Origin: Streptomyces sp. NRRL S-340
GTDB lineage: Bacteria; Actinomycetota; Actinomycetes; Streptomycetales; Streptomycetaceae
DNA: 54,104 nucleotides
Assembly (NCBI RefSeq): GCF_000720185.1
Contig: NZ_JOIY01000050.1
Location: 1-54,104 of the forward strand
Direction: 5' to 3'
Below are positions 1 through 7,614 of the stretch, piece after piece (positions within the stretch are counted from its first letter, which is position 1; each line of letters starts with the position of its first letter). The position numbers were made by a program, and so were the translations under genes. Under the pieces are notes generated by a model. That model was not told where the DNA came from. It did not search any database and was given only the letters and a program-made list of their open reading frames with translations.

Positions 1-1474
1 GGCCGAGGCGTCGCCGGGCGCAGGCGGGGCGGCGGGGGGCCGGGAGGGGGGCCGCGGGCGGGGGGGTGCAGTGGGCGCTGAGCGGGGCGAGGACGCCGTA
101 CACGATGCGGAACGGCTCGACCGCCTCGTCGAGCCCGTCCAGCACCACGGTCACCGGGTCGCCCGGCTCGGCGAGGTAGGCGTCGAGGAGGGCGGTCCAC
201 CGTTCCACCGGGTCGTCCGTCGGGCCGGGCGGGGACGGCTCGACGCCCAGCCCCAGGAGCAGTTCCCGCAGCACGTCGGCGGCGGAGAGCCGGCGGGCCA
301 GGACGGCGACCGTCACGGCGTCCGGCGCGGGGACGGTCCCCGGCGGCGCCGAGCCGACGGCGTCGCGGTAGCGCGGGTGGGTGCGGAACAGCGGGTCGCT
401 GAGCGTCACCGCCCGCCCCAGCACCGCCGACTTCCCGCTCCCGGCCGTGCCGGTCAGCAGCAGGACACCGCCCGGCCGGCCGAGGAAGCCGGTCAGTTCC
501 CGGTTGAGCCGGCGCCGTCCGCTGAAGTACCAGCCCGGGTCGTCCTCCTGGGGGCGTCCGCTGGCCCGGGCGAGCCATACGTCGATGTCGTCGGCGGGCG
601 TGGCGACCTGGCGGCGCGCCGGTGCGACCACCTCGCGCGGCGGCCGGTACCCGGGGTTGGGCAGGCACGGCGTGGGGGTGGTCTGCCCGGCGCCCTCGAC
701 GATCCGGTGCAGCCGGTGCTTGCGCCGCTCCGCGTCGGAGCCCAGCTCGTTCTCGAACTCGGTCATCAGATGGGCCACGCTCAGCCACGGGCTGGTGATC
801 TGCGCGGTGGTGCGCAGCCGGTCGAGGACGCGGCGCAGCACCGAGGGGAAGCGCCGTACGTGGACGAGCTGGTCGTGGTCGCAGGTGGCGATCACCTCCA
901 GGGACCCGCCGTGGCGCCGCTTCGGACCGATCTCCCGGCACAGCCGCACCAGTTCGTCGGCGACGCCCCTGGCGTAGCAGGTGTTGACGATGACCAGGAC
1001 GTGTTCGGCGTGCGAGTCCAGGGCGGCGGCGACGATCTCGCTGGTGCGCACGGCCGTGGCGAGCTGGCGGCGGGGTTCCGTCCTCGGCAGTTGCAGGAAG
1101 TGCGTGCCCGAGGCGCCCAGTCTGCCGTGTCCGGTGACGAAGAGGACCAGTGCCTTGCCCCGGGTCTCGCGCACCCCGGCCTCGTGCAGGAACCGCTCCA
1201 CGTCGTGGCGTTCGAGCAGTTCGGGCTGGGGCACCTTGTGGAACGGTTCCGCGGCGCCCGGCGGGCACCACCACTCGTCGAGGACGGCGAGCTGTTCGTC
1301 GATGCCGTCGGCGAACTCGCCCGCGTCGTCGCCGTAGTCGCGGACCGCGACGGTCACCAGCACGCGCTCGGCCGGCTCTCCGGCCGGACCGGGGCCGCCC
1401 TCGCCCGGGTCGCCCGGCAGCCCGGCCGACGGCGTGTTCCCTCTTCCGGCAAGTGCGCCCGCCCCCCGCTGCAT
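1..1474 (-). CDS. Caspase-like protease fused to P-loop NTPase (STAND/NACHT-like), C-terminus beyond window
   Basis: The frame is open on the minus strand from ATG at 1474 to the window edge, giving at least 490 residues. The N-terminal caspase-like domain (about residues 36-225) has the catalytic His in VLFVTGHG (H116) and the catalytic Cys in VIVNTCYA (C166). A second domain begins near residue 315 with Walker A GTAGSGKS (342-349) and Walker B-like VTVVLDGLDEA (441-451), as in STAND/NACHT NTPases. In known families such proteins hold a protease inactive until the NTPase is triggered, often through C-terminal repeats; that part is cut off here, so the sensor is unknown. The start lies only 18 bp from the divergent LCAT-like gene, and GGGAGC just upstream could be its ribosome site. 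A role in defence or programmed death is inference from the family. Confidence 0.85.
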   Translation of the reverse strand, partial: MQRGAGALAGRGNTPSAGLPGDPGEGGPGPAGEPAERVLVTVAVRDYGDDAGEFADGIDEQLAVLDEWWCPPGAAEPFHKVPQPELLERHDVERFLHEAGVRETRGKALVLFVTGHGRLGASGTHFLQLPRTEPRRQLATAVRTSEIVAAALDSHAEHVLVIVNTCYARGVADELVRLCREIGPKRRHGGSLEVIATCDHDQLVHVRRFPSVLRRVLDRLRTTAQITSPWLSVAHLMTEFENELGSDAERRKHRLHRIVEGAGQTTPTPCLPNPGYRPPREVVAPARRQVATPADDIDVWLARASGRPQEDDPGWYFSGRRRLNRELTGFLGRPGGVLLLTGTAGSGKSAVLGRAVTLSDPLFRTHPRYRDAVGSAPPGTVPAPDAVTVAVLARRLSAADVLRELLLGLGVEPSPPGPTDDPVERWTALLDAYLAEPGDPVTVVLDGLDEAVEPFRIVYGVLAPLSAHCTPPPAAPLPAPRRPACARRRLG

Positions 1475-1492
1475 GCTCCCTATTCTTCCGTC
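1475..1492. promoter_or_regulatory. 18-bp divergent spacer with probable leaderless promoter
   Basis: Only 18 bp separate the start codons of the caspase-NTPase gene (minus) and the hydrolase gene (plus). TATTCT at 1481-1486 sits about 7 bp before the plus ATG at 1493 and could be a -10 box for a leaderless transcript. On the other strand GAATAG and GGGAGC occupy the same bases. Promoters for both genes must therefore overlap each other and the coding ends. Not proven by sequence alone. Confidence 0.4.
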
Positions 1493-3025
1493 ATGAGCCC
1501 AGCGTCGCAGCAGTATCCGGCACCCCAACGGCCCTATCACCTGCCCGGTCTGTCCCCGAACACCACCCAGGACGCCGTGGTCGTCGTCCCCGGCATCATG
1601 GGCAGCGAGCTGTACGACGCGGAGCGCGACGCGGTGGTCTGGGGGCTGGCGGACGCCGGCTGGCTGCTGCGCGCCTGGACCACGCCCGGGGGCCTGCGCC
1701 CGCTGCACCTGACACCGGACGAGCGCGAGGGGCGGCTGGGCCGCATCCGCGCCCGGCGGCTGCTGGCGACGCCCGCCTGGAGTCCCGTGCTGCGCGGGGT
1801 GGAGCCGTACACCGACCTGGTCGCGACCGTCACGCGCAGCGTGGCCGACCCGGCGGCGGTCCTGGAGTTCCCCTACGACTGGCGGCTGCCCGTGGCCGTC
1901 AACGCGCGTCTGCTCGCCGCGGCGGCGCGGGCGCATCTCGAACAGTGGCGCGCGCACCCGGCGCACGCGGCGGCGCGCAGGCACCGCGTCGACGAGCGCG
2001 AGGGCCGGCTGGTGTTCGTCGCCCACTCCATGGGCGGGCTGCTCACCCTGGCCGCGCTCACCGACGGCCCGGACGGCGACCTCGCGGCGGACACCCGGGG
2101 GGTGCTCACGCTCGGTACGCCCTTCCACGGGTCGGCCGCCGCCGCGCTGATCCTCAACACCGGCCGGGGCACGCCGGTGCCGCTGCCGCACGGGCGGCTG
2201 CGCGACCTGGCGACGACCCTGCCCGGCCTGCACGACCTGCTGCCGACGTTCCCGTGCCTGGACGAGGGCCTGGACGTCCGCGCGCTCACCCCCGTCGACG
2301 TCGCCGATCTCGGCGGGGACAAGGACCTCGCCGAGCAGTCGCGGGCGTTCCACGAGCGGCTGCGCGGCCGGACGCTGCCCGGGCACCGGGCGGTGGTCGG
2401 CATCAGCCAGCGCACGGTGCAGTCGCTGGCGCTGCGCCAGGGCGTCGTGGTGCCCTTCGAGCACTGCTACCGGCAGCACAGCGACGGCGAGCTGATGCGG
2501 GACGCGGACGGTGTGCCGCGCCGCTTCGACGTGGCGGGCGACGGAACCGTGCACAAGGAGTCCGCCTCCCTGACCCGGGTGACGGTGCCGCTGGCCCTCC
2601 AGCACGGGGCACTGGCGAAGGGGCAGGCCGCGCTGGACGCGGTCACCTCTTTCCTGGAGGAGGACGAGCACCTCGGCCCGCCGCAGGCCGCGGCAGGCCT
2701 GGGGCTGCGGGTGCCGGACCTCGTCGCGCCCGGCACACCGTGGGCGGTCCGGGTGCACGGCGCGGACGGCCCTGCGGGGCTGGAGTGCACGGTCGAGGAG
2801 GTGGGCGCACCGGGCGGCTTCCGCGCCCGCGCCGCCCTGTACGCCGAGTACGCGGAGGAGGCGGGGGACGCGGGGGGCGCCGGGGAGTGGGGTGACGAGG
2901 TCGTCACCGGGCGCGTCACCGTGCCGTCGCCGGGGCTGTACCGGGTCACGCTCGACTCGGGTGACGACACGCCGCTGACCCAGCTCGTCCTGGCGGGGCC
3001 GACCGGTCCGGAGGGCGGCGACTGA
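1493..3025 (+). CDS. LCAT-like alpha/beta hydrolase (lipase/acyltransferase family)
   Basis: A 510-residue protein of the lecithin:cholesterol acyltransferase-like serine hydrolase family. It shows the oxyanion-loop motif VVVPGIMGSEL (about 30-40), the nucleophile elbow VAHSMGG (Ser179) and TLGTPFHGSA, the usual set in LCAT/PDAT-type enzymes. The last ~110 residues look like a beta-sandwich tail with an acidic Gly-rich loop. There is no signal peptide, so it probably acts in the cytoplasm or on the inner face of the membrane; likely substrates are phospholipids or acyl esters, but none can be named. The ATG at 1493 was chosen because the longer upstream open frame lies antisense to the caspase-NTPase gene. 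Divergent, nearly touching placement suggests it may be co-regulated with that protein, perhaps as a membrane-damaging partner (inference). Confidence 0.85.
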   Translation: MSPASQQYPAPQRPYHLPGLSPNTTQDAVVVVPGIMGSELYDAERDAVVWGLADAGWLLRAWTTPGGLRPLHLTPDEREGRLGRIRARRLLATPAWSPVLRGVEPYTDLVATVTRSVADPAAVLEFPYDWRLPVAVNARLLAAAARAHLEQWRAHPAHAAARRHRVDEREGRLVFVAHSMGGLLTLAALTDGPDGDLAADTRGVLTLGTPFHGSAAAALILNTGRGTPVPLPHGRLRDLATTLPGLHDLLPTFPCLDEGLDVRALTPVDVADLGGDKDLAEQSRAFHERLRGRTLPGHRAVVGISQRTVQSLALRQGVVVPFEHCYRQHSDGELMRDADGVPRRFDVAGDGTVHKESASLTRVTVPLALQHGALAKGQAALDAVTSFLEEDEHLGPPQAAAGLGLRVPDLVAPGTPWAVRVHGADGPAGLECTVEEVGAPGGFRARAALYAEYAEEAGDAGGAGEWGDEVVTGRVTVPSPGLYRVTLDSGDDTPLTQLVLAGPTGPEGGD

Positions 3026-3063
3026 CCGCGGACGGCCGCCGCACGGCGCGCTCGCGCGTGGAG

Positions 3064-3166
3064 GCGGCCGTCACACCCCCATCCCACCGGCGGCCGTCAC
3101 ACCCGCCCGACCGGCAGCCGTCACACCCATCCCACCGGCGGCCGTCACACCCATCCCACCGGCGGC
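3064..3166. repeat. Short tandem repeat array, about four 24-26 bp units
   Basis: Four consecutive units of the form cGGCCGTCACACCCATCCCA plus ccgg occur between the hydrolase stop and the phosphatase gene. Units three and four are nearly identical; unit one carries two extra C and unit two is diverged (GCCCGA). The rest of the 3026-3464 gap holds no convincing gene; the short open frames across it are low complexity. Confidence 0.75.
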
Positions 3167-3371
3167 CGTCCTGCCGCACGTCCGCGGCCGGCACGGACGC
3201 CGGGAACCTCGCGGCCGAGGAACAGGCGTCCCGCCCGCGGTCCGAGTCCGTGACGGCCGTACCGGAGGCAGCGGCCGACACGCCCGTCACGCCGTCACCT
3301 CCGTCACTCCCGTACGGACACGGTGGCCGTCATGCCCGCGCAACCAAGGCCGGGTCAGGTCTTTCCCCCTG

Positions 3372-3382
3372 GTTCACCAAGG
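3372..3382 (+). promoter_or_regulatory. Candidate PHO-box unit upstream of alkaline phosphatase
   Basis: GTTCACCAAGG at 3372-3382 resembles the 11-bp direct repeat unit bound by Streptomyces PhoP (consensus near GTTCACCCGGG). It lies about 90 bp before the phosphatase start, the right place and the right kind of gene. Only one good unit is visible and functional PHO boxes usually have two or more, so this is a weak call. Confidence 0.3.
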
Positions 3383-3464
3383 ACTGGTGGGCTGCACTCC
3401 GTCGGCAGCCGCAAGGCATCCGTACGCCACACCCGTCGTACGGCCGTTCCAAGGAGTCGCTCCC

Positions 3465-4829
3465 ATGCACAGACCCACCCGTCGCCAGCTCACGATCGCC
3501 ACCGCGCTGGCCGCCGCCACCGCGGCCGCCCTGACCGCCACCACCGTGGCCGGCGCCTCGGACACCGCGCAGCACGCCCGGCACGCCGTCCAGGGCGGCA
3601 AGGCGAAGAACGTCATCCTGCTGATCGGCGACGGTATGGGTGACTCCGAGATCACCCTCGCCCGGGACTACACGGTGGGCGCGGCCGGCCGGCTGAACAT
3701 GGACCGGTTCCCGCTCACCGGCGCCTACACGACGTACGCGGTGCACGCCGACGGCACCCCCGACTACGTCACCGACTCCGCCGCCAGCGGCACCGGCTGG
3801 GCCACCGGCCACAAGACGGTCAACGGCCGCATCTCCAAGACGCCGGGCACGGACAAGGCCGTCCCGACGATCCTGGAGCTGGCGCAGAAGAACGGCTACG
3901 CGACCGGCAGCGTCACCACCGCGGAACTCACCGACGCCACCCCGGCGGTGCTCGCCTCGCACGCCACCGACCGTTCCTGCCAGGGACCGGCCGACATGGC
4001 CAAGTGCCCCACGGACACCCTCAAGGCCGGCGGCCCCGGCTCCATCGCCGAGCAGTCCGTCAACCACAAGGTGGACGTCCTCTTCGGCGGCGGCAGGCAG
4101 CGCTTCGACCAGAAGGTCACCGACGGGAAGTACAAGGGCCTGACCGTCACCCAGCAGGCGCAGAAGCTCGGCTACCAGGTCGTCACCGACGCCGCGTCGA
4201 TGAAGGCGGCGAAGGCGGGCCGGCCGGTCCTCGGCCTGTTCGCCCAGGGCAACGTCCCGGTGGAGTGGACCGGCAAGGCGGCCGCCGTCGGCGGCACCGC
4301 CCCGCAGCGGTGCGTGACCTCCAACCCGCAGCGCCCGGCGAGCACGCCGAGCCTGGCCGACTCCGCCACCAAGGCGATCCAGCTCCTGGAGGCCAAGCAG
4401 CGGCACGGCCACTCCGGGCAGGGCTTCTTCCTGCAGATCGAGGGCGCCTCGATCGACAAGCAGGACCACGCGGCCGACCCGTGCGGCCAGATCGGTGAGA
4501 CCGCGGCCTTCGACCGTGCGGTCAAGGTGGCCCGCGACTACGCCGCCAAGCACCCCGACACGCTCGTGGTGACCACCGCCGACCACGGCCACAGCAGCCA
4601 GATCGTCCCGGTGGACGCCACCCCGCCCGGGCTGTCCTCCACCCTGGTCACCGACGAGGGCCAGCAGCTGAAGGTCAACTACTCGACCAACACGCCGGGC
4701 CAGTCCCAGGAGCACACCGGCACCGAGGTCCGTATCGCCGCCCAGGGCCCGCAGGCCTACCGCGTCCTCGGCGTCACCAACCAGACCGACCTGTTCACCA
4801 CCGTGCGCGAGGCCCTGCGCCTGCGCTGA
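3465..4829 (+). CDS. phoA: Secreted alkaline phosphatase (PhoA family)
   Basis: A 454-residue secreted phosphomonoesterase. The N-terminus (MHRPTRRQLT then an Ala-rich stretch to about residue 32) is a signal peptide with a basic start; the mature part begins near the Ala-Ser-Asp after it. Metal and catalytic motifs of the PhoA family follow in order: NVILLIGDGMGDSE (49-62), DSAASGTGWATG with nucleophile Ser105, EGASIDKQDHAAD for metal binding, and TTADHGHS near the C-terminus. It liberates inorganic phosphate from organic esters outside the cell. Start ATG 3465 is preceded by AAGGAG with good spacing. The last six codons and stop are tandemly duplicated just downstream. PhoR/PhoP control is likely from the family and is weakly supported by one PHO-box-like unit. 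Confidence 0.93.
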   Translation: MHRPTRRQLTIATALAAATAAALTATTVAGASDTAQHARHAVQGGKAKNVILLIGDGMGDSEITLARDYTVGAAGRLNMDRFPLTGAYTTYAVHADGTPDYVTDSAASGTGWATGHKTVNGRISKTPGTDKAVPTILELAQKNGYATGSVTTAELTDATPAVLASHATDRSCQGPADMAKCPTDTLKAGGPGSIAEQSVNHKVDVLFGGGRQRFDQKVTDGKYKGLTVTQQAQKLGYQVVTDAASMKAAKAGRPVLGLFAQGNVPVEWTGKAAAVGGTAPQRCVTSNPQRPASTPSLADSATKAIQLLEAKQRHGHSGQGFFLQIEGASIDKQDHAADPCGQIGETAAFDRAVKVARDYAAKHPDTLVVTTADHGHSSQIVPVDATPPGLSSTLVTDEGQQLKVNYSTNTPGQSQEHTGTEVRIAAQGPQAYRVLGVTNQTDLFTTVREALRLR

Positions 4830-4848
4830 GGCCCTGCGCCTGCGCTGA
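4811..4848 (+). repeat. 19-bp tandem duplication across the phosphatase stop codon
   Basis: The 19 bp at 4811-4829, encoding the final residues and TGA, are repeated exactly at 4830-4848. The second copy is outside the gene, so translation ends at the first TGA. It looks like a recent slippage duplication. Confidence 0.9.
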
Positions 4849-4877
4849 GCCCCGCGGCCTGCCGGCCGCCCGAGCGG

Positions 4878-4913
4878 GTGCGGGGAGAGGAGCGACACCT
4901 CCTCTCCCCGCAC
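4878..4913. terminator. Perfect 15-bp hairpin between convergent genes
   Basis: The arms GTGCGGGGAGAGGAG (4878-4892) and CTCCTCTCCCCGCAC (4899-4913) are exact reverse complements around a 6-nt loop. It sits between the stops of the convergent phosphatase (4829) and MFS gene (4917), so it can terminate transcription from both sides. No U tract follows, as is usual in Streptomyces. Confidence 0.85.
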
Positions 4914-4916
4914 CCC

Positions 4917-6173
4917 TCAGTGCTTCTCCGGGGCGCGGAGGGCGGGGAAGCCGTGCCTCCGCGCGCCTGCCACGACGAGCAGCACCGGCACGAGCAGGGC
5001 CAGCACCGTCCACGGGAAGGAGCCCGGCCCGGCCGCGTCGAGCAGGACGCCGCCCGCCGCTCCGCCGACGGCCATGAACGAGTTCCAGGTGGTCACCAGC
5101 AGGGGCTGCGCCCGGTCGCCGCCCGCCCCGGTCACCGCCGTCTGCAGCAGGGTGGACACCCCGCCCCAGCCCAGGCCCCACAGCACCACCGCCGGGTACA
5201 CCAGGGCGGCGCCGCCGCCGGGCGCGGCCAGCAGTGCGGCGGCCAGCAGGAAGGCGGCGGTGCTCGCGAGCGTCAGGGGCCGCAGCAGGCGGTCGACCAG
5301 GGCGCCGGTGACGGCGATGCCCGCCACCGACGCGACGCCGAGCACCAGCAGGACCGTGTCCCGGGCACCGCCCATGCCGCGCGCGTCCAGGAACGCGGCG
5401 ACGTAGGTGTAGAGGATGTTGTGCGCCAGGACGTAGGCGGCGACGACGAACAGCACCGGGACCACTCCGGGCAGCCGCAGCGCCCCCAGCACCGGCTCCC
5501 TGGCCCCGGACCGCCGGCCGGGGTGGTCCGGCACCGACGCGGCGATCCACACCGCGAGCCCCGCCGAGACCACACTCACCAGGACGAACGTCGCCCGCCA
5601 GCCGATCAGACCGCCCAGGAGGGTGCCGAGGGGGATGCCCAGGGAGAGCGCCAGCGGAACCCCGGCCATGGTGATCGCGATGGCGCGGCCCACCAGGTGC
5701 GGGGGCGCCAGCCGGCGGGCGTACCCGACGAGTTCGGCCCACACCACGGCGGCGGCGACCCCGGCGGCGGCGCGGACCACCATGGTCAGCAGGTAGTCGG
5801 AGGAGAGCGCGGTCACCGTGTTGGCCGCGGCGAAGGTGACGACGGCCGCCACGACCAGCCGCTTGCGGCGCCAGGCCGCCGTGGCCGCGGTCACGGGCAG
5901 CGCCGTCAGGCCGGTGGCGATGGCGTAGACCGTCAGGGTCTGCCCGGCGGCGGACTCGCCGACGGAGAGGCCGCGGGCCATCTCGGGCAGCACACCGGCC
6001 GGCAGGGCCTCGGTGAGAATGGCCATGAAGGCCGCCGTGGCCAGGGCGAGCAGCGGGGAGAGCGGGAGCCCCCCGCGCTCCCGGCCGGACGGGGGCGCGG
6101 TGGAGGCCGTGGAGGGCTCGGCAGGGGGGACGTCCGTCGGGCGTCCGGGCTCGGACATCTGCGACATCGACAT
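4917..6173 (-). CDS. MFS transporter, DHA1-type exporter
   Basis: A 418-residue protein with about twelve hydrophobic segments from residue ~40 on, a central basic loop (after the sixth segment, near DHPGRRSGAREP) and the overall sequence character of the AraJ/YdhP-like drug:H+ antiporter group. It is expected to export a drug or metabolite across the cytoplasmic membrane; the substrate cannot be read from sequence. It is divergent from a MerR regulator with a palindrome between them in the position of a MerR-controlled promoter, so induction by the exported compound is plausible. Two ATGs (6173, 6167) are possible starts, and neither has a strong ribosome site. Confidence 0.87.
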   Translation of the reverse strand: MSMSQMSEPGRPTDVPPAEPSTASTAPPSGRERGGLPLSPLLALATAAFMAILTEALPAGVLPEMARGLSVGESAAGQTLTVYAIATGLTALPVTAATAAWRRKRLVVAAVVTFAAANTVTALSSDYLLTMVVRAAAGVAAAVVWAELVGYARRLAPPHLVGRAIAITMAGVPLALSLGIPLGTLLGGLIGWRATFVLVSVVSAGLAVWIAASVPDHPGRRSGAREPVLGALRLPGVVPVLFVVAAYVLAHNILYTYVAAFLDARGMGGARDTVLLVLGVASVAGIAVTGALVDRLLRPLTLASTAAFLLAAALLAAPGGGAALVYPAVVLWGLGWGGVSTLLQTAVTGAGGDRAQPLLVTTWNSFMAVGGAAGGVLLDAAGPGSFPWTVLALLVPVLLVVAGARRHGFPALRAPEKH

Positions 6174-6188
6174 GCCTGTTAGGGTTCA

Positions 6189-6210
6189 ACCTTCACATGT
6201 ATGTGAGGGT
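6189..6210. promoter_or_regulatory. MerR-type operator within a 19-bp promoter spacer
   Basis: ACCTTCACAT-GT-ATGTGAGGGT (6189-6210) is an inverted repeat with one mismatch per arm. On the minus strand TTGACC (6213-6208) stands immediately upstream as a -35 box. With the unusual 19-nt spacing seen in MerR-controlled promoters it is followed by TGAACC, reading into the MFS gene. The other side faces the merR-like gene at 6239. Binding by that regulator is inferred from position and symmetry. Confidence 0.6.
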
Positions 6211-6238
6211 CAACGCGACATGATGTGAGGTGGGCCAC

Positions 6239-6625
6239 ATGCGCATCGGGGAGCTGTCCGACCGCACGGGAACCCCGCGCCGGCTGCTGCGCTACTACGA
6301 GGAGCAGGGGCTGCTCACCTCCGACCGCCGCCCGAACGGCTACCGCGACTACGACGAGCGCAGCGTGGACCGCGTGCTCCAGATCAGGGGGCTGCTGGAC
6401 TCCGGGCTGCCCACCCGGGTCATCAAGCAGATCCTGCCCTGCCTGAAGAAGCCCCGCTCCATCCAGGTCGCCGACGCCACCCCGGAGACGATCGCCACAC
6501 TGGAGCGCGAGCGGGACCGGATGACGCGGCGGATCGAGTGCCTGGTCCGCAGCCGGGACGCCATCGCCGTGTACGTGGACGCCGTCCTCGCCGAGCAGCG
6601 GGACGCCGCCCCGTCCGTCGCCTGA
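6239..6625 (+). CDS. MerR family transcriptional regulator
   Basis: A 128-residue regulator starting MRIGELSDRTGTPRRLLRYY, the classic MerR winged helix-turn-helix, followed by YRDYDERSVDRVLQIRGLLDSG and a coiled dimerisation helix (about residues 80-115). The short C-terminus has no obvious metal-binding Cys cluster; the single Cys pairs are not in CueR/ZntR positions, so a small organic effector is more likely than a metal. It is divergent from the MFS exporter and the intervening palindrome is its probable target, suggesting autoregulation plus activation of the exporter. Start ATG 6239 has GAGG ten bases upstream; an ATG three codons earlier is also in frame. Confidence 0.9.
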   Translation: MRIGELSDRTGTPRRLLRYYEEQGLLTSDRRPNGYRDYDERSVDRVLQIRGLLDSGLPTRVIKQILPCLKKPRSIQVADATPETIATLERERDRMTRRIECLVRSRDAIAVYVDAVLAEQRDAAPSVA

Positions 6626-6858
6626 CGCCTCGTCCCAGGCCGCGGTACGCCCCCGCCCGGCGCGTGCGGCGCCCGGCGGCCTCGCCCGCCGCGCCCGCCG
6701 CGCCCTTCCACGCCGCACCCTTCCACGGCCCCCGCGCACGACCGCGGCCCGCGCGCCCCGGCCCCCGCAGCGCCCCCGCCCCGCACGGCTCCCGCCCCGC
6801 ATGTGTCCCGGCGCACGGCACCGACCCGGCCGTCCGGGCAACCACACCTCCGGCTGCT

Positions 6859-6882
6859 AACGTCTACCAACCTGTAGACGTT
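6859..6882. promoter_or_regulatory. Perfect 9+6+9 palindrome, TetR-like operator upstream of PAP2 gene
   Basis: AACGTCTAC (6859-6867) and GTAGACGTT (6874-6882) are exact inverted repeats around CAACCT. Size, spacing and AT-richer character fit a TetR-family operator, and it lies about 100 bp before the PAP2 phosphatase start. The rest of the 6626-6984 gap is GC-rich with no gene seen. No TetR gene is present in the window, so the regulator would act from elsewhere. Confidence 0.6.
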
Positions 6883-6984
6883 CATCTGTCGGACAACCCG
6901 ACTTCACGAGGATTCCACTCCTGCACCCACGAGCGTTCACCGCGGCGCTCCCGCCCTAGAGAACCTGGCCCGGAGATCCACCTG

Positions 6985-7614
6985 ATGACGACTTCCTCCC
7001 CGACCGCCCTTGCGCTCGACGGCGCGTCCATCGACGGCGGCCTCTACACCGACGTCACCGACTTCGCCCGCCACACGCACTGGCTGAACGGGACGGCCGC
7101 CGCCTACTCCTCCGTCGGCATGGGCGTCTTCGTGGTCCTGCTGCTGGCCGCCTGGTGGGGCGCCCGGCGGCAGGGGAACTCCGTGATGACCGCCGTACTG
7201 GCGACGCCGTTCGCCGTCGTCATCGCCTACGTCGCCAACACCGGCATCAAGGACGTCTTCGAGGAGCCCCGCCCCTGCCGGGCCCTGCCGCACGACTTCC
7301 TCATCGAGGCGTGCCCCCCGGTGGACGACTACGCCTTCCCCAGCAACCACACCACGGTCGCCTTCGCCTTCGCCGTCGCGCTGCTGATCGTCAGCCGGTG
7401 GCTGGGCTCGATCGCGCTGCTCGCCGCCGTGGCGATGGGTGCCTCGCGGGTCTACGTCGGCGCCCACTACCCGCACGACGTCGCCGTCGGCGCCGTGGTC
7501 GGCAGCCTCGTCTCGGTCGCCGTCGTCCTGCTGGCCTTCCGGTTCTGCACCCCGCTGGTGCAGCGCCTGCGGGCGGGGGCGCTGCGCCCGCTGCTCGCCG
7601 CTCAGACGCCCTGA
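6985..7614 (+). CDS. PAP2 family membrane phosphatase
   Basis: A 209-residue membrane protein with four to five hydrophobic segments. The three phosphatase signature motifs are present: KDVFEEPRP, FPSNH, and SRVYVGAHYPHDV with the nucleophilic His. This type of enzyme removes phosphate from lipid phosphates such as undecaprenyl pyrophosphate, phosphatidate or phosphatidylglycerophosphate on the outer face of the membrane; the exact substrate is unknown. ATG 6985 is the natural start. It is convergent with the DUF3686 ATPase gene, with a 13-bp overlap of the two 3' ends, and a strong hairpin inside the opposite gene can end its transcript. A palindrome about 100 bp upstream suggests repressor control. 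Confidence 0.9.
   Translation: MTTSSPTALALDGASIDGGLYTDVTDFARHTHWLNGTAAAYSSVGMGVFVVLLLAAWWGARRQGNSVMTAVLATPFAVVIAYVANTGIKDVFEEPRPCRALPHDFLIEACPPVDDYAFPSNHTTVAFAFAVALLIVSRWLGSIALLAAVAMGASRVYVGAHYPHDVAVGAVVGSLVSVAVVLLAFRFCTPLVQRLRAGALRPLLAAQTP

Noticed and set aside
71..1492. N-terminal half of a long plus-strand open frame joined to the LCAT-like gene
   Set aside because: It is antisense to the caspase-NTPase gene, has the Arg/Gly/Val-rich content of a shadow frame, and the hydrolase family starts at 1493.
3064..3166. CRISPR array
   Set aside because: Units of 24-26 bp run head to tail without unique spacers, and no cas genes are present.
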